A stretch of 64,000 nt of DNA from Cordylochernes scorpioides (Eukaryota; Arthropoda; Arachnida; Pseudoscorpiones; Chernetidae). The notes below the pieces were generated by a model that made no database searches, was not told the origin of the DNA, and saw only the letters and a list, made by a program, of their open reading frames with translations. The translations under genes were made by a program, and so were the position numbers. This document shows, piece after piece, positions 11,045 to 21,049 of this stretch (its first letter is position 1; the number at the start of each line of letters is the position of its first letter). The DNA lies in NCBI GenBank assembly GCA_030710605.1, contig CP092877.1, positions 73,245,006 through 73,309,005 on the forward strand, written 5' to 3'.

Positions 11045-12235
11045 GAATACACAACTGAAGATTGTTGGGAAACAAAACTGAAGGTGTGTTTTTCGAGGAA
11101 ACCGAACTAAAGATTCTTGGGGGGAAAACAACTGAAGGTTTTTGGGAGAAAACACAACTGAAGGTTTTTGAGGGAACACAATTGAAGATTGTCAGGGAAA
11201 ACATAACTAAAGGTTCTCGGGAAACACAACTGAAGATTCTCGGGGAAAACACAACTAAAGGTGTATTGTCGGGGAAACAGAACTGAAGATTCTCAGGGGA
11301 AAACACAACTGAAGGTTTTTGGGGGAAACAGAACTGAAGGTTGTTGGGGAAACAGAACTGAAGGTTCTCTTTGGGAAACAGGACTGAAGGTTTTTGGGGG
11401 GAACAGAACTGAAGGTTGTTGGGGAAACAGAACTGAAGATTCTAGGGGAAAACACAACTGAAGATTATCGGGGAAACATAACTAAAGGTTCTCGGGGAAA
11501 ACACAACTGAAGATTCTCGGGGATACATAACTAAAGGTTCTCGGGGAAAACACAACTGAAGATTCTCGGGGAAACATAACTAAAGGTTCTCGGGAAAACA
11601 CAACTGAAGATTCTCGGGGATACATAACTAAAGGTCTCGGGGAAAACACAACTGAAGATTCTCGGGGAAACATAACTAAAGGTTCTCGGGGAAAACACAA
11701 CTGAAGATTCTCGGGGAAACATAACTAAATGTTCTCGGGGAAAACACAACTGAAGATTCTCGGGGAAACATAACTAAAGGTTCTCGGGGAAAACACAACT
11801 GAAGATTCTCGGGGATACATAACTAAAGGTTCTCGGGGAAAACACAACTGAAGATTCTCGGGGATACATAACTAAAGGTTCTCGGGGAAAACACAACTGA
11901 AGATTCTCGGGGAAACATAACTAAAGGTTCTTGGGGAAAACACAACTGAAGATTCTCGGGGAAACATAACTAAAGGTTCTTGGGGAAAACACAACTGAAG
12001 GTTTTTGGAGAAAACACAACTGAAGGTTTTTGGGGAAAACACAAATGAAGGTTTTTGGGGAAAACACAACTGAAGGTTTTTGGGGGAAACAGAACTGAAG
12101 GTTCTCGAGGTAAAGCACAACTGAAAGTTTCCAAGAAAAACAACTAAAAGTTGTTTGGGAAAACACAACTTAAGTGTGTTCTTGGGGAAAATACAATTAC
12201 AGGTTGTCAGGGAAAACACAACTGAAGGTTCTCGA
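11045..12235. repeat. Minisatellite, about 25-bp unit in a 49-50-bp dimer
   Basis: About 1.2 kb alternating ggggaaaacacaactgaaga and gaaacataactaaaggttct. The centre (11460-11990) is almost homogeneous; the edges are more diverged. Minus-strand open frames of Phe/Ser/Pro/Val repeats are a by-product of the period. Confidence 0.9.
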
Positions 12236-12239
12236 AGGG

Positions 12240-12790
12240 GGCAAACAAACAGCTATGTACCGCGAAGACGAATTATCGCCACCGTCGCCTCACTAATTGT
12301 ATTATTACGCAGGTGCCATCGATTTTTTTTAAGTTGCGTAGGCGTACCTCTACATCGCGGATCGAAGTGGACGTTCGCGGCCGCCCGATGTGGTGAGTTA
12401 GACACCGAGCAACAAAAGTTTTACACGGAACCCGGAAATAACACGCGTCATCGGCAGTTCCGAATTCCTGGTGGTCGCTGTTCAGAGTTTATTAGCCCAT
12501 CCTTTCGACGTTATTGAGGTGGAGGTTGGAGGTCCTTTGTTGATAACTCGGGAAAAAGCTACGCCGTTGTATGATACAGCCCCGGGGTCACCAAAAGTGA
12601 AATAATACTGGACGTGAGCCGTTCCCCCAGTAGAACAACAGCGCCAAGGCGGAACAAGTCACGAGATCATGGCCCCAGATTACCTGGTTGGTCAACTTCT
12701 TTGCCGCTCCTTCTTTGCTCGTTGGAAGCGCGGGGTCTTCGTCACCGAATTATGGTCGAATGCAAATAACTAATTGATTTTACATATATA
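12240..12790. other. Single-copy intron sequence, no gene recognised
   Basis: Moderately GC-rich, with no recognisable coding or repeat signal. It ends at the TA target of the Tigger-like element. Confidence 0.35.
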
Positions 12791-13758
12791 CAGTGTACTC
12801 CGCTTATAACAAAGTCGGTTATAGCGAAATTCCGCATATAGCGAATGAAATTGTCTGCACGAAAGAAAAGAAGGGCTTAAACCATTAAAAGAACTCTGGA
12901 TATTGCGAAGTCGGATATAAAGAATTTTCGCTTATAACGAAGTGATTTGCATGTATAAATTTTTATTTTATCCGTTTATAACGAAGTTTTCTCATTTACC
13001 ATTATAATTGACTAATATATTATGCATAATATATATCAAATTACAACGTGTGAATGACACAAATTTAATGATACACAACAAATAAGTTAATAATATACAA
13101 TTTTAAAATATGCAAACATATTATAAGTATTTTTTTTTACATTATTTAAACAAAATTAAATTGTTTAATAAACATTGGATACACCACAGCCTGCAACACA
13201 AATGTGGGAGCAACAAAGCCTCTTCGATCGCATGAAAGAAGTTTTAAAAATACCGTTAGAGATGGATTTCGATTCTTATGCTGACGCTGACAATGACGTC
13301 GTTACAAATGCCATGTTATCCGATGTAGAAATTGTCGAGAGCATTCTTCAAGCAAAAGAAGAAGAAGAAACGGACCAAGTTGATGAAGAAGTAGACCCAA
13401 TTGTCCACATTCCGCATCCAAAAGAGGTCTTGGAGAGCATTCAAACTCTGCGATTGTTTCTTCAATGTCAGGATGAGTCCAAGTCTCTTCATAGGCATCT
13501 GTCAGATTTGGACAACATCGAAAAGAGTGTTCAGCACTTGTTACTGACTTCTAAATGTCAAAAGAAAATCACAAACTACTTCTCCAAAAACACCTGATGA
13601 GGTTGTTATTGATCTTTGTGTTGCTCTTTTGAGTTGAATAGTAAATAAAATTATTGGTACAAAACATTTTTTTTTTCCAACTGCGGATATAACAAACTTC
13701 GGATATAACAAAGTATTTGTCATGGATAATGCGACTTCGTTATAAGCGGAGTACACTG
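12791..13758 (+). mobile_element. Tigger/pogo-type DNA transposon, internally deleted
   Basis: Left end CAGTGTACTCCGCTTATAAC followed by aaagtcgg; right end cgacttcgttataagcggag followed by tacactg. They form TIRs of about 27 bp, flanked by TA (12789-12790, 13759-13760). Subterminal repeats of the TIR word (cttataacgaagt, gcatatagcgaa, ggatataacaaa) occur near both ends. At 968 bp, the element keeps only the transposase C-terminus. Confidence 0.85.
13175..13597 (+). pseudogene. Tigger/pogo-like transposase, C-terminal remnant
   Basis: Open for about 140 codons without an initiating ATG at its start (first ATG at codon 10). It contains an acidic stretch (KEEEETDQVDEEVDP), a helical ALES-like segment (EVLESIQTLRLFLQCQDES) and ends KKITNYFSKN, resembling the KITDYF-type C-terminus of Tigger transposases. 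The CENP-B-type DNA-binding domain and the DDE catalytic domain are absent, so it cannot be a transposase. It lies between the TIRs at 12791 and 13758. Confidence 0.65.
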
Positions 13759-13760
13759 TA

Positions 13761-14855
13761 CACAAGCCCTGGAACCTTTATTTTATTATATATACAGAAT
13801 GTTTTTTTTCAGGATTTGGTTTTAAAGTAATGCGAAATTGACTTTGAGACGTCAAAACTTCTCTATATACTTTTCTAATACATTTGTAAAATAATACATC
13901 GATGGTGTTTAATTTGGCTTTTTGTCGAATTTGCCAAAAGCTGGTGTTGTGGCTGGCTCCATTCTTTGATCCGAATCAGTACGTTTTGCGGAAAGTACAT
14001 CAACAAAATTCGTTGCTCAGTTGCATTTTCTCAAAAAGAAAGGCGCCTTTTTCCGCTAATGCTTCTCCAATGATCCTAATTGTCCATATAGTAGTAGCTA
14101 GAAAAGAGCTTGAAATAGGGTTACTATGTTTTCTCTGATCTCGAGGGGGTTGAAATATGTCACAGGCCTTTTTTTTTTGTTCCTTCATGCCAAATTCTGG
14201 AGATGTTGCAATTTAAAACATGTGAATTTTTTTAATGTAATTTTTTTTATTTTGAATTTGAATTTTAGTTGATTATATAGGGTACTATTCTTCTCACCCC
14301 AAAACATTTCAGTTGTTGTGGTGTTCAATGAAGAGCCTTAGATGTCCCCATACATCTCTATCACAGCAGTCGCAATTTTCTCTATCTTGGGTGTGTAAAG
14401 CTACTGTTCTGGGTACATGTCAAATTTCTGTTGTTGTTGTCGTGTCCAATGAAGAGCCTCAGATGTCTGTCTCCATGTATCTCTATCACAGCAATCGTTC
14501 TCTATCTTGGGAACATTTGTATGTGGGGTAAGGGGGGCTCTTCATGGGGGGTATTATTTCTTTTTATAGATCAATGGGCGCAGTTGGTCTAATTTCATTC
14601 TGGCTAATTGTGTGGTCTCCCTAGCCTGTCTGTCTGCCATTCCTACTCGACTTTTCCTGGTCTTTCATACTTCCTTACTCGTGTCATTACAATGCCACCA
14701 TTTCCCCTCCTTCTATTGAATGGTCAATGAACGCAATATGTAAAATCATAGATATATCTAGAGGAGGAGGAAGTATTACCAATTGAGGAAAACATTAGCA
14801 TCAACTGAGGTTTTATGTGTTTATATATATTTTAAATCGATTGTGGAAAAGACGT
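13761..14855. other. Intron sequence with a short local duplication, no gene recognised
   Basis: A roughly 110-bp direct duplication is visible: aatgaagagcct.agatgtc with ctctatcacagca.tcg occurs at about 14327-14390 and 14448-14510. Nothing else was recognised. Confidence 0.4.
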
Positions 14856-14859
14856 CCAT

Positions 14860-15165
14860 GGAGCAGATCAGATCGGTCCGTGCACCCTGATCACAATACC
14901 GGCATTGTCCGTATATATGGTCCGGAGTGAGTTGGGTGTTGTGACAGTTATTGCAGTTCCTTTAGGTTCTAGTTATGTCTGGGTTTATCTTCATTCCTTT
15001 AAAATGTCCTGTTCTGATTCTTGAAATTGTTGTTAATTCTGTGTTGATGTTGGGCTGGGGAATTTTGGTTTTTGTAATGAATTTTTTTCTATTGTATTTG
15101 CGTCTTTCAATGTTATTTAACTGGTTTCCAGTACCTGTTTTTCGTCCTTCTTTCGATTTTAAATC
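14860..15165 (-). mobile_element. LINE ORF2 C-terminal fragment, family E
   Basis: The minus strand reads ISRIRTGHFKGMKINPDITR, then an in-frame stop, then RNCNNCHNTQLTPDHIYG and QCRYCDQ. This is the RTGH..CxxC..H..C tail again, in a family distinct from B, C and D. The stop and truncation mark it as dead. Confidence 0.65.
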
Positions 15166-15830
15166 GATATTTGTTGCGATATAAACGCTAGTATTTGATA
15201 GGATTTTAATGTTAAAAAATGAAACTATTGTAAGAGAAGTTGACTCTCCAATGGGTGCTGACAAACAAACCGGCGACTGCACCCCTCCACAGATCGGCAA
15301 GTTCCCACGGAATGTCCTCGGGACGTTTATGGATTTTTTTGGTTACTTTCCGTTGCTCAATCGTTCGGCGGCCCTGATTGGCTGCAGGCGATGACGTAAT
15401 TAGCTCGCCGCCAATTGGGGTTTAATGGAGAAGCTTGGGCGGGCGACGTAATCGCACTCTTGTTTACATATATGTCCGTCCCTTTTTTCCTTGGTTGGTG
15501 GTGTTAGTTAAATTACGGCAGCCATTTGCCTTTCTTACCTTAGTTGAGTTACAGAGTTACATCTATTGCGCTTCTTCTTTCCTTGGCTTCCCACAAATCT
15601 CTCTTTTTTTACGAGTGTGTTTTAACGAGTCGTAAAAAAAGTGTTGACGGGAGGATGACGCGATCCTCCCACATCTTGGCTTGGTCTCCGGCCAAAAAAA
15701 GAAGAAATGGCATCTTGTACCTTAGGCTGTTATTTATACTTGGGATGGAAGTCTTGGCTAAAATCGAATTGTAATTGGGATATGCCTTTTTTTTTTTCAC
15801 TTTTTATTAAGCATTATTATTACACCTTTC
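15166..15830. other. CpG-rich intron segment with CRE-like and CCAAT-like words
   Basis: 15360-15470 contains gattggctgc, tgacgtaattag, cgccgccaattgggg and gacgtaatcgc in about 110 bp. Similar words recur at 17145-17175 (ggcgggccaattagc), 18798-18810 (gatgacgtaattg) and 19455-19475 (cgcccgccaattagc). Could be a regulatory element; not demonstrable from sequence. Confidence 0.3.
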
Positions 15831-16125
15831 TCTAAAGAGAAAGCATAGTTGTAAAGTTTATCCTTTAGAGAGAGGTGTCCTCTTACTGGAAAGTAGTTAA
15901 TTACCAAAAAATAGTCATTTTGGTGATTGAAAATGATTCTTTGATTGAGGTTTACTCTAGCGAAGAGTGTCTGCTCATGGTTTATCCTTTTTAAGTTTAT
16001 CCTTTAGAGAGGTGTCCTCTTACTGGAAAGTAGTTAATTGCCAAAAAATAGTAATTTTGACGATTTAAAATGGTTCTTTGTTTAGAGGTTTACTATAGCG
16101 AAGAGTGTCTGCTCATGAAGGTTCT
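15825..16125. repeat. Tandem duplication of a TIR-type repeat (about 150 bp, 2 copies)
   Basis: tttatcctttagaga..ggt, gtcctcttactggaaagtag, ttaatt.ccaaaaaatagt and agcgaagagtgtctgctcat occur twice, from about 15857 and about 15996. The gtgtcctctt..ctctaaagg vocabulary matches MITE family M2. Confidence 0.6.
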
Positions 16126-16662
16126 ACTGTTTATGGGGAAGAAATATCCCGGGAACAGGGAACAAATAACGCGATGGCAGAAGTTTTACCTGGGATTTAG
16201 CAGTTATATATAAGCTTTTTTTTTTAGAGCGTGTGGTGGTGCGTGTAATCCCCCTGCTTGTTTCTTATAGCTCTTTTGCGAGATGAGGACGATCTCTTCA
16301 GAGATTGGCCGACGAATATTTCTCCATCTTAGCCGGCTGAAGGATCCGGGCAGTAGGAACAACAACGGAACCTGTTGTCTCCTTGTCCGGTCGACGGGAA
16401 TTCCATTTGGAGACTTTTGACCTCTTGACCCACATTAAACTCAGCCTGATTGGGGGGGGGGGGGAGTATCTATTTATAGAAGTTATATATTTACTTAAAG
16501 TATCTTTTTCGAGCTAAGGACCAAAATTGATAGAGACTCTATTTTGAAAACACCTTTCTCTTGTTTCCCCTGGAACGATCGAAACTATATAAGATTTCTG
16601 CTATTCTTATAGACGATTAAATGTATCCACCAAGAAGTCCTTTCAAGATAGTGCCGTATATA

Positions 16663-16866
16663 CACTCATGGACAAAACGTAAAGAAGTTGTACCTTTCAG
16701 CATGTATATCGGGATTCAGACAATAACTCATAAAGATATTACAGTGACCTTTATTGAAGATGCACGAGATAACCAAGTTTAACCAAATTGGCTCTGTCTC
16801 CTAAAAAAAAAAAAAAAAAGTCGAACGGCGACACCAATTCACTTTCTCAAGTTTTGTCCATGAGTG
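16663..16866. mobile_element. MITE family M6 (mariner-type TIR), TA target
   Basis: cactcatggacaaaacg at the left and caagttttgtccatgagtg at the right, flanked by TA. An A-run interrupts the middle. Relatives: 49683-49884 (complete), 51176-51350 (left part), 50640-50736 (right part). This family supplies the unit of the 5235-6270 minisatellite. Confidence 0.75.
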
Positions 16867-18834
16867 TATATTTAGAATTGCTCGATGCCTGCCTGCAATA
16901 TTAGAACGGTCTGGTTGATTGGACTGGTGGGGTTGCGCTGAGGGAATTCTCCTCTGATGAGCCGGGCCCTCCCAATGTTTTTCCATTGCAGTGTGTATGT
17001 GTGGGGTGTTTGAAACGGAAAAACTTGAGCTATAAATAGCTACATTTGTCGGTCGAATGATTCCTTCGACGACGATCCCTCCGGCAGAGAAGATGTCGCC
17101 AAATGTCGGGGAGACAAGAGGAGGATGCCTTGCCAACAAGCGGCGGCCAGGGAGGGTGCGACGGGCGGGCGGGCCAATTAGCAACCGCCACTTGGGAGGT
17201 GTCGCAAACCACCGCCGCCAGGTGGCTGCCCATCGATCTGGTTTTGTCTTCTTCTTTTCGGCCATATTAACCTTCGATTGGCCTGTCCCTCCTTGGTGGA
17301 GGTACGCCAACCAGCCGGACATAAATAAGTCAAATGTGTCGTCGTCGAGTTAAAGATAGCCTGCTTAATTACCTACCACCTCAGGTTGTGATGCATTTTT
17401 TTTTCTTTCCTCCTTTCTTTTCTTGTTGGGGTCGACGCGGGGCGTTTTGTCGTTAACTCGCCTTCCTTCCTTATCGGTGCGAACATGGCCTCAATGTGTG
17501 CCGGACATTCGTTTACGCATCACCAAGCAATCTAGAGCTGGGGTGACAAATGTACGCTCTAGACATCCGCACTACTTTACTGGAAGTTGAACTCTTTGAT
17601 CGGTTCCTTGACCTTTTACTGAGGGAAGAGAAATAAAGTTATCTAGTTTACAGCATTTAACTTGAATAGGTTCAATAACCGGACTGGTACAAAATTTGCA
17701 AGTAGCAATCGTTCTATCGGATTTTGCCGCAATTTTCTCGGTTTCTGATGAAGAAGTGAAAGAAATGACAAAGTTTGAAGCATTAAAATTCCGATAGTTT
17801 TAACGAACTGGGTAGAGCATTTTTCAAATAGCAATCGTTTTTCATCGGATTTCACCGCGATCAAGTCCGTCGCCGCCGCGGTGGCGTGTGTAGCAATCGC
17901 CAAGACCTCATTCCTTCCTAGGTCAGACACATGTACACCAACTTGTTCGTCACTGGTGGCTTGTACAAGTACATTAGTGTTAACGTGAGACACGAGTTGA
18001 GGGCAGGGCAAGAAAGGCGCGGTGACAGCCCAACTGAATTATGTGATATCTCCTCCTCTGGGTTTGATCATCCCCACCCTAATCACGCTCGCACGATGAT
18101 TTACAAGTGTCGTCGCATTTGAATTTGCATATCGTTTCCTTCCTTCCTTCCGGCAGGCGTGGAGGGAGTGGGGTTTGTTTATGACTGGCGCCCATCGACC
18201 GCGGGATTTCCACTCTTGTCGGGGGGTTTTCCCCGCGGGAGTCACCTGTGTTGTATATCCCTTTCGGTATGGCTGATATTAGGGGGGCTTTTTTTAGGTG
18301 AATAATCAAACTAACAATCTACCATCAGCTCTCCGACTTTTGATTGGCAAAATTAACAATAGTAAAACCGTTTAAGAAGGATCGTCATACAAGATTGATG
18401 GTAGTTTGGCACGATGTGATGCCTACTGTTTATTCAACAGTTATCTAACTTGTATAGCTCTTCTTTACCTATCTGCTCGTATTATTTTCTTCAAGATCCC
18501 CTACTGTCTTTTTTTGCCCCGGGATTATGAAGACAAAATATTTTTAGTGAAACAAAGCTCTTTATAACGAAAATCTCTTCTTCCTACACGACATCATTCT
18601 AACTATACAATTCACTATATAATGGTTACTTTAGACTTGTCACTAATTTACAGATTTTACACTCGTTCAAGATGTACCATGGGGCGTAACAAGTCTCCCA
18701 AGTAATTCAGTGGAGAAATTTCCGACAACTAAGGTGAAGGGAGGGGAATTAGGCGCGCCAAATATGATTCAAACGGCGCGACCTCGATTTTTAGAGGATG
18801 ACGTAATTGATTGTCGTCGTGTGTTTGTGTGCAG
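16867..18834. other. Intron sequence with CpG-rich patch, no gene recognised
   Basis: A short repeat related to M7 (gatgagccgggccctccca..tttttccattgcagt) lies at about 16955-16995. A TATAAATA motif at 17031-17038 is followed by a GC-rich stretch to about 17240. The rest has no recognised feature before the exon 2 acceptor. Confidence 0.4.
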
Positions 18835-18934
18835 AAGAAGCAGCCAACCTGCAGCTTTTGCAAGGGCACGTCCATCCACAACAAGGAGGGCGTCCCCGAA
18901 GATTTACTCTTCTGTTCCGACTGCGGTAACAGCG
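18835..18934 (+). CDS. KAT6: KAT6 exon 2: start of PHD finger 1
   Basis: Acceptor gtgtgtttgtgtgcag|, donor AGCG|GTAAGT; enters in phase 0 and leaves 1 nt. Residues 120-153 begin with a lysine pair, then CSFCKGTSIHNKEG and LLFCSDCGNSG. These are the first two zinc-ligand pairs of KAT6 PHD1 (human CSFCLGT..CADCGNSG). The tandem PHD module reads the N-terminal H3 tail (unmodified R2 and acylated K14). Confidence 0.95.
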
Positions 18935-19967
18935 GTAAGTTTCGGTTTCCTAAAGTTTTATCATCTTTGTGTACTCCTTTAGAGCGATGCGGTAAGAAAC
19001 CCGTTTTTCTCTGAGAAAACATCAACACCAGTAGTAGGTACTGGGCCGGCCAACCTGGATACGCCAGCAGACAATAGGTGCCCTTCCCTTTTAGACGAGT
19101 TTTATAATATAGCATAGAGAGCCTCTCTCCTAAAAGGACAACACCCAGTTGTCGAGACAGTGACCTTTTAGAGAGAGGTGTGTTCCTTCTTATACTAGAG
19201 AGCTACGAATGGTTAAAAACGGTCTTTTTTGGGGGCAATGAAAACTGCCCAATCATGGAAGTTTTACCGTACCGTTTTTTGTTCATTCGAAAATGGCTCT
19301 TGTCCATGTTTTTTGCACTTCATTACGGTTATCAAAGATGTTTGAATTCCTAACGGGTTGGCAAACTCAGCCGTTAGGGACAAAGGAAAGTGGCATCATC
19401 GCGAGAAGGTGGCGTGACACAGGCACGTGTTTGGCCGTTGGCGGCAGCTGCACCCGCCCGCCCGCCAATTAGCCTATTAGACAATGGCGACACCGGAAGT
19501 CTTTTCTATTTGCTGCCCGCCCCGTCCCGTGGTCAAATTCGTTTTTTTTTTTGAGTTCTCATAGAAGCCGTCGTTGATTTTTTTTTTTTTTTTGGTTTCC
19601 GTTGTGTCTAGTCAACTCGCGCCTTTAACTCGCGGCCCAAGTTTTGTTTTGCCCGCCTTTTTTTTTTATTTTTTTTTTTTTTACTAATTCTTATTTTCCG
19701 GTTGGAGAAAAGAGCTTGAACACAGGTAAAAAAAAAATTTTTTTCACTACCTTGATTTTTTTTAAATGCAATTTTGTTTATATACATATTTATACATTTA
19801 TTTGCTATTATAAAGTAAATAAAGCTTCCAGGGTTAAGTTTCTTGTTCAAATTTTTTATTTTCAAGCTTTCGGACTTGTCAGTCCTTCAACAGGAGTATC
19901 ACAATAATAAATTGATGATATATATACTATTTTTATATATACAAATTAATTTTTACATATTTTAATT

Positions 19968-20084
19968 ATTTTGGATTGTAATAAGATTATTTATTAATCC
20001 GATATTTCGTCCATCTTTTACCTCGTAAAAAGATTGATCCATCAAAATATCGGATTAATAAATAATCTTATTACAATCCAAAAT
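19968..20084. repeat. Perfect hairpin, 40-bp arms, 37-nt loop
   Basis: Arms 19968-20007 and 20045-20084 are exact reverse complements (attttggattgtaataagat ... and its mirror). The loop is cgtccatc..gatccatca. The compact fold-back design resembles the hammerhead-like family but has a different sequence. Confidence 0.8.
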
Positions 20085-20734
20085 AAGCCTTATTTTTAAA
20101 AATATACATATATTATGGATTGCTCTATATTCAGAATATTTTAATTATTAATGATATTGAAAAGGGGAGAAATTTTATTTGCAATTATTCCTTTTAAGTT
20201 TTTTTTCAAACTTTTCTTTTTTGAGCATTCTCATAACTATGAATCAAAGTATGATTTTCTCACTTATTATTTTTTAAATTTAATTTTGAACTTTTTTTTT
20301 TTTTTTGAAATCTTGGACAGTTTTATTTACACAGATTTTTTTTTAAATATATATTTGTATATTGCTTTTATTTTTTTATCAAAATATTTACACACATCAA
20401 TTAGTAGTTAGTGATTTATTTATGCTAAAGGAACCTGGTTTAATAACCAAATAAATACTATTTTAAGTTGATGTTGTTATTAAACCACCAAATAACTAAC
20501 CCCCTATATGTATTCAGCAAGAGAGCAATGTCCATCTTGTTCTAATAAATCCCAATGTAAGTTGATATAGGCAAATACAAAGATGATGCAACAAGCCACC
20601 ACAATAACAACATTTTAACTTATGACAACTTGCTTCCTTTTTCTTGATGTTATTTGAATTCTTCATGTATAATGACCTTATATTATTATTATTATTTAAA
20701 AAAAAAAAAGTAAACTTTAGTAGAAAAAGGCACA
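20085..20734. other. AT-rich intron sequence, nothing recognised
   Basis: Long T- and A-rich runs with trivial open frames. No domain, RNA or repeat boundary could be supported. Confidence 0.4.
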
Positions 20735-20945
20735 ATTTGGATTATAGATTATAAACACAAGGTAATAAGATCAAATCCAAATAAATAATTAGCGTGTGGC
20801 GCTTCGGTAACAGAATTATTACCATCTTCAGACCAATTCATTATTTTCCATTCAGTACTTTTGTCTGAAGATGGTAACAGCGATGTTATCGAAATGTCGT
20901 GCACTAATTATTTATTTGGATTTGGTCTTATTACCTTGTGTTTAC
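20735..20945. repeat. Fold-back element with hammerhead-like cores, copy 3
   Basis: Starts ggcacaatttggattataga and is mirrored at the other end by ggatttggtcttattacctt. The + strand core at 20865-20894 is CTGAAGA, stem, GAAA, followed by tgtc. The minus-strand mate (about 20800-20835) ends GAAG instead of GAAA, so that core is mutated. Confidence 0.6.
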
Positions 20946-21049
20946 ATTTTAGTAGACTTCTCCATTAGAAACCGCCTAAGAACCTGTCTAAACCTGGTAT
21001 ATATCTTGGAGAAGATCTCTATTAAAGATTTGGCTGGCTAATGTTATGA

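Larger units (their letters stand above)
358..18834 (+). other. KAT6 intron 1 of window (18.5 kb), repeat-rich
   Basis: Opens with GTAAGT at 358 and closes with a TTTGTGTGCAG acceptor at 18834. It holds most of the minisatellites, several MITEs and SINE copies, an 18S rRNA fragment, a Tigger-like relic and three CpG-rich single-copy stretches. No independent host gene was recognised on either strand. Confidence 0.8.

Noticed and set aside
11482..12219. Overlapping minus-strand frames of Phe/Ser/Pro/Val repeats
   Set aside because: By-product of the 25/50-bp minisatellite; several frames are open at once, which indicates period rather than coding.
16801..17322. 173-residue minus-strand frame
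   Set aside because: Runs into the poly(A) stretch of a MITE and shows no homology; Arg/Pro/His-rich by GC composition.
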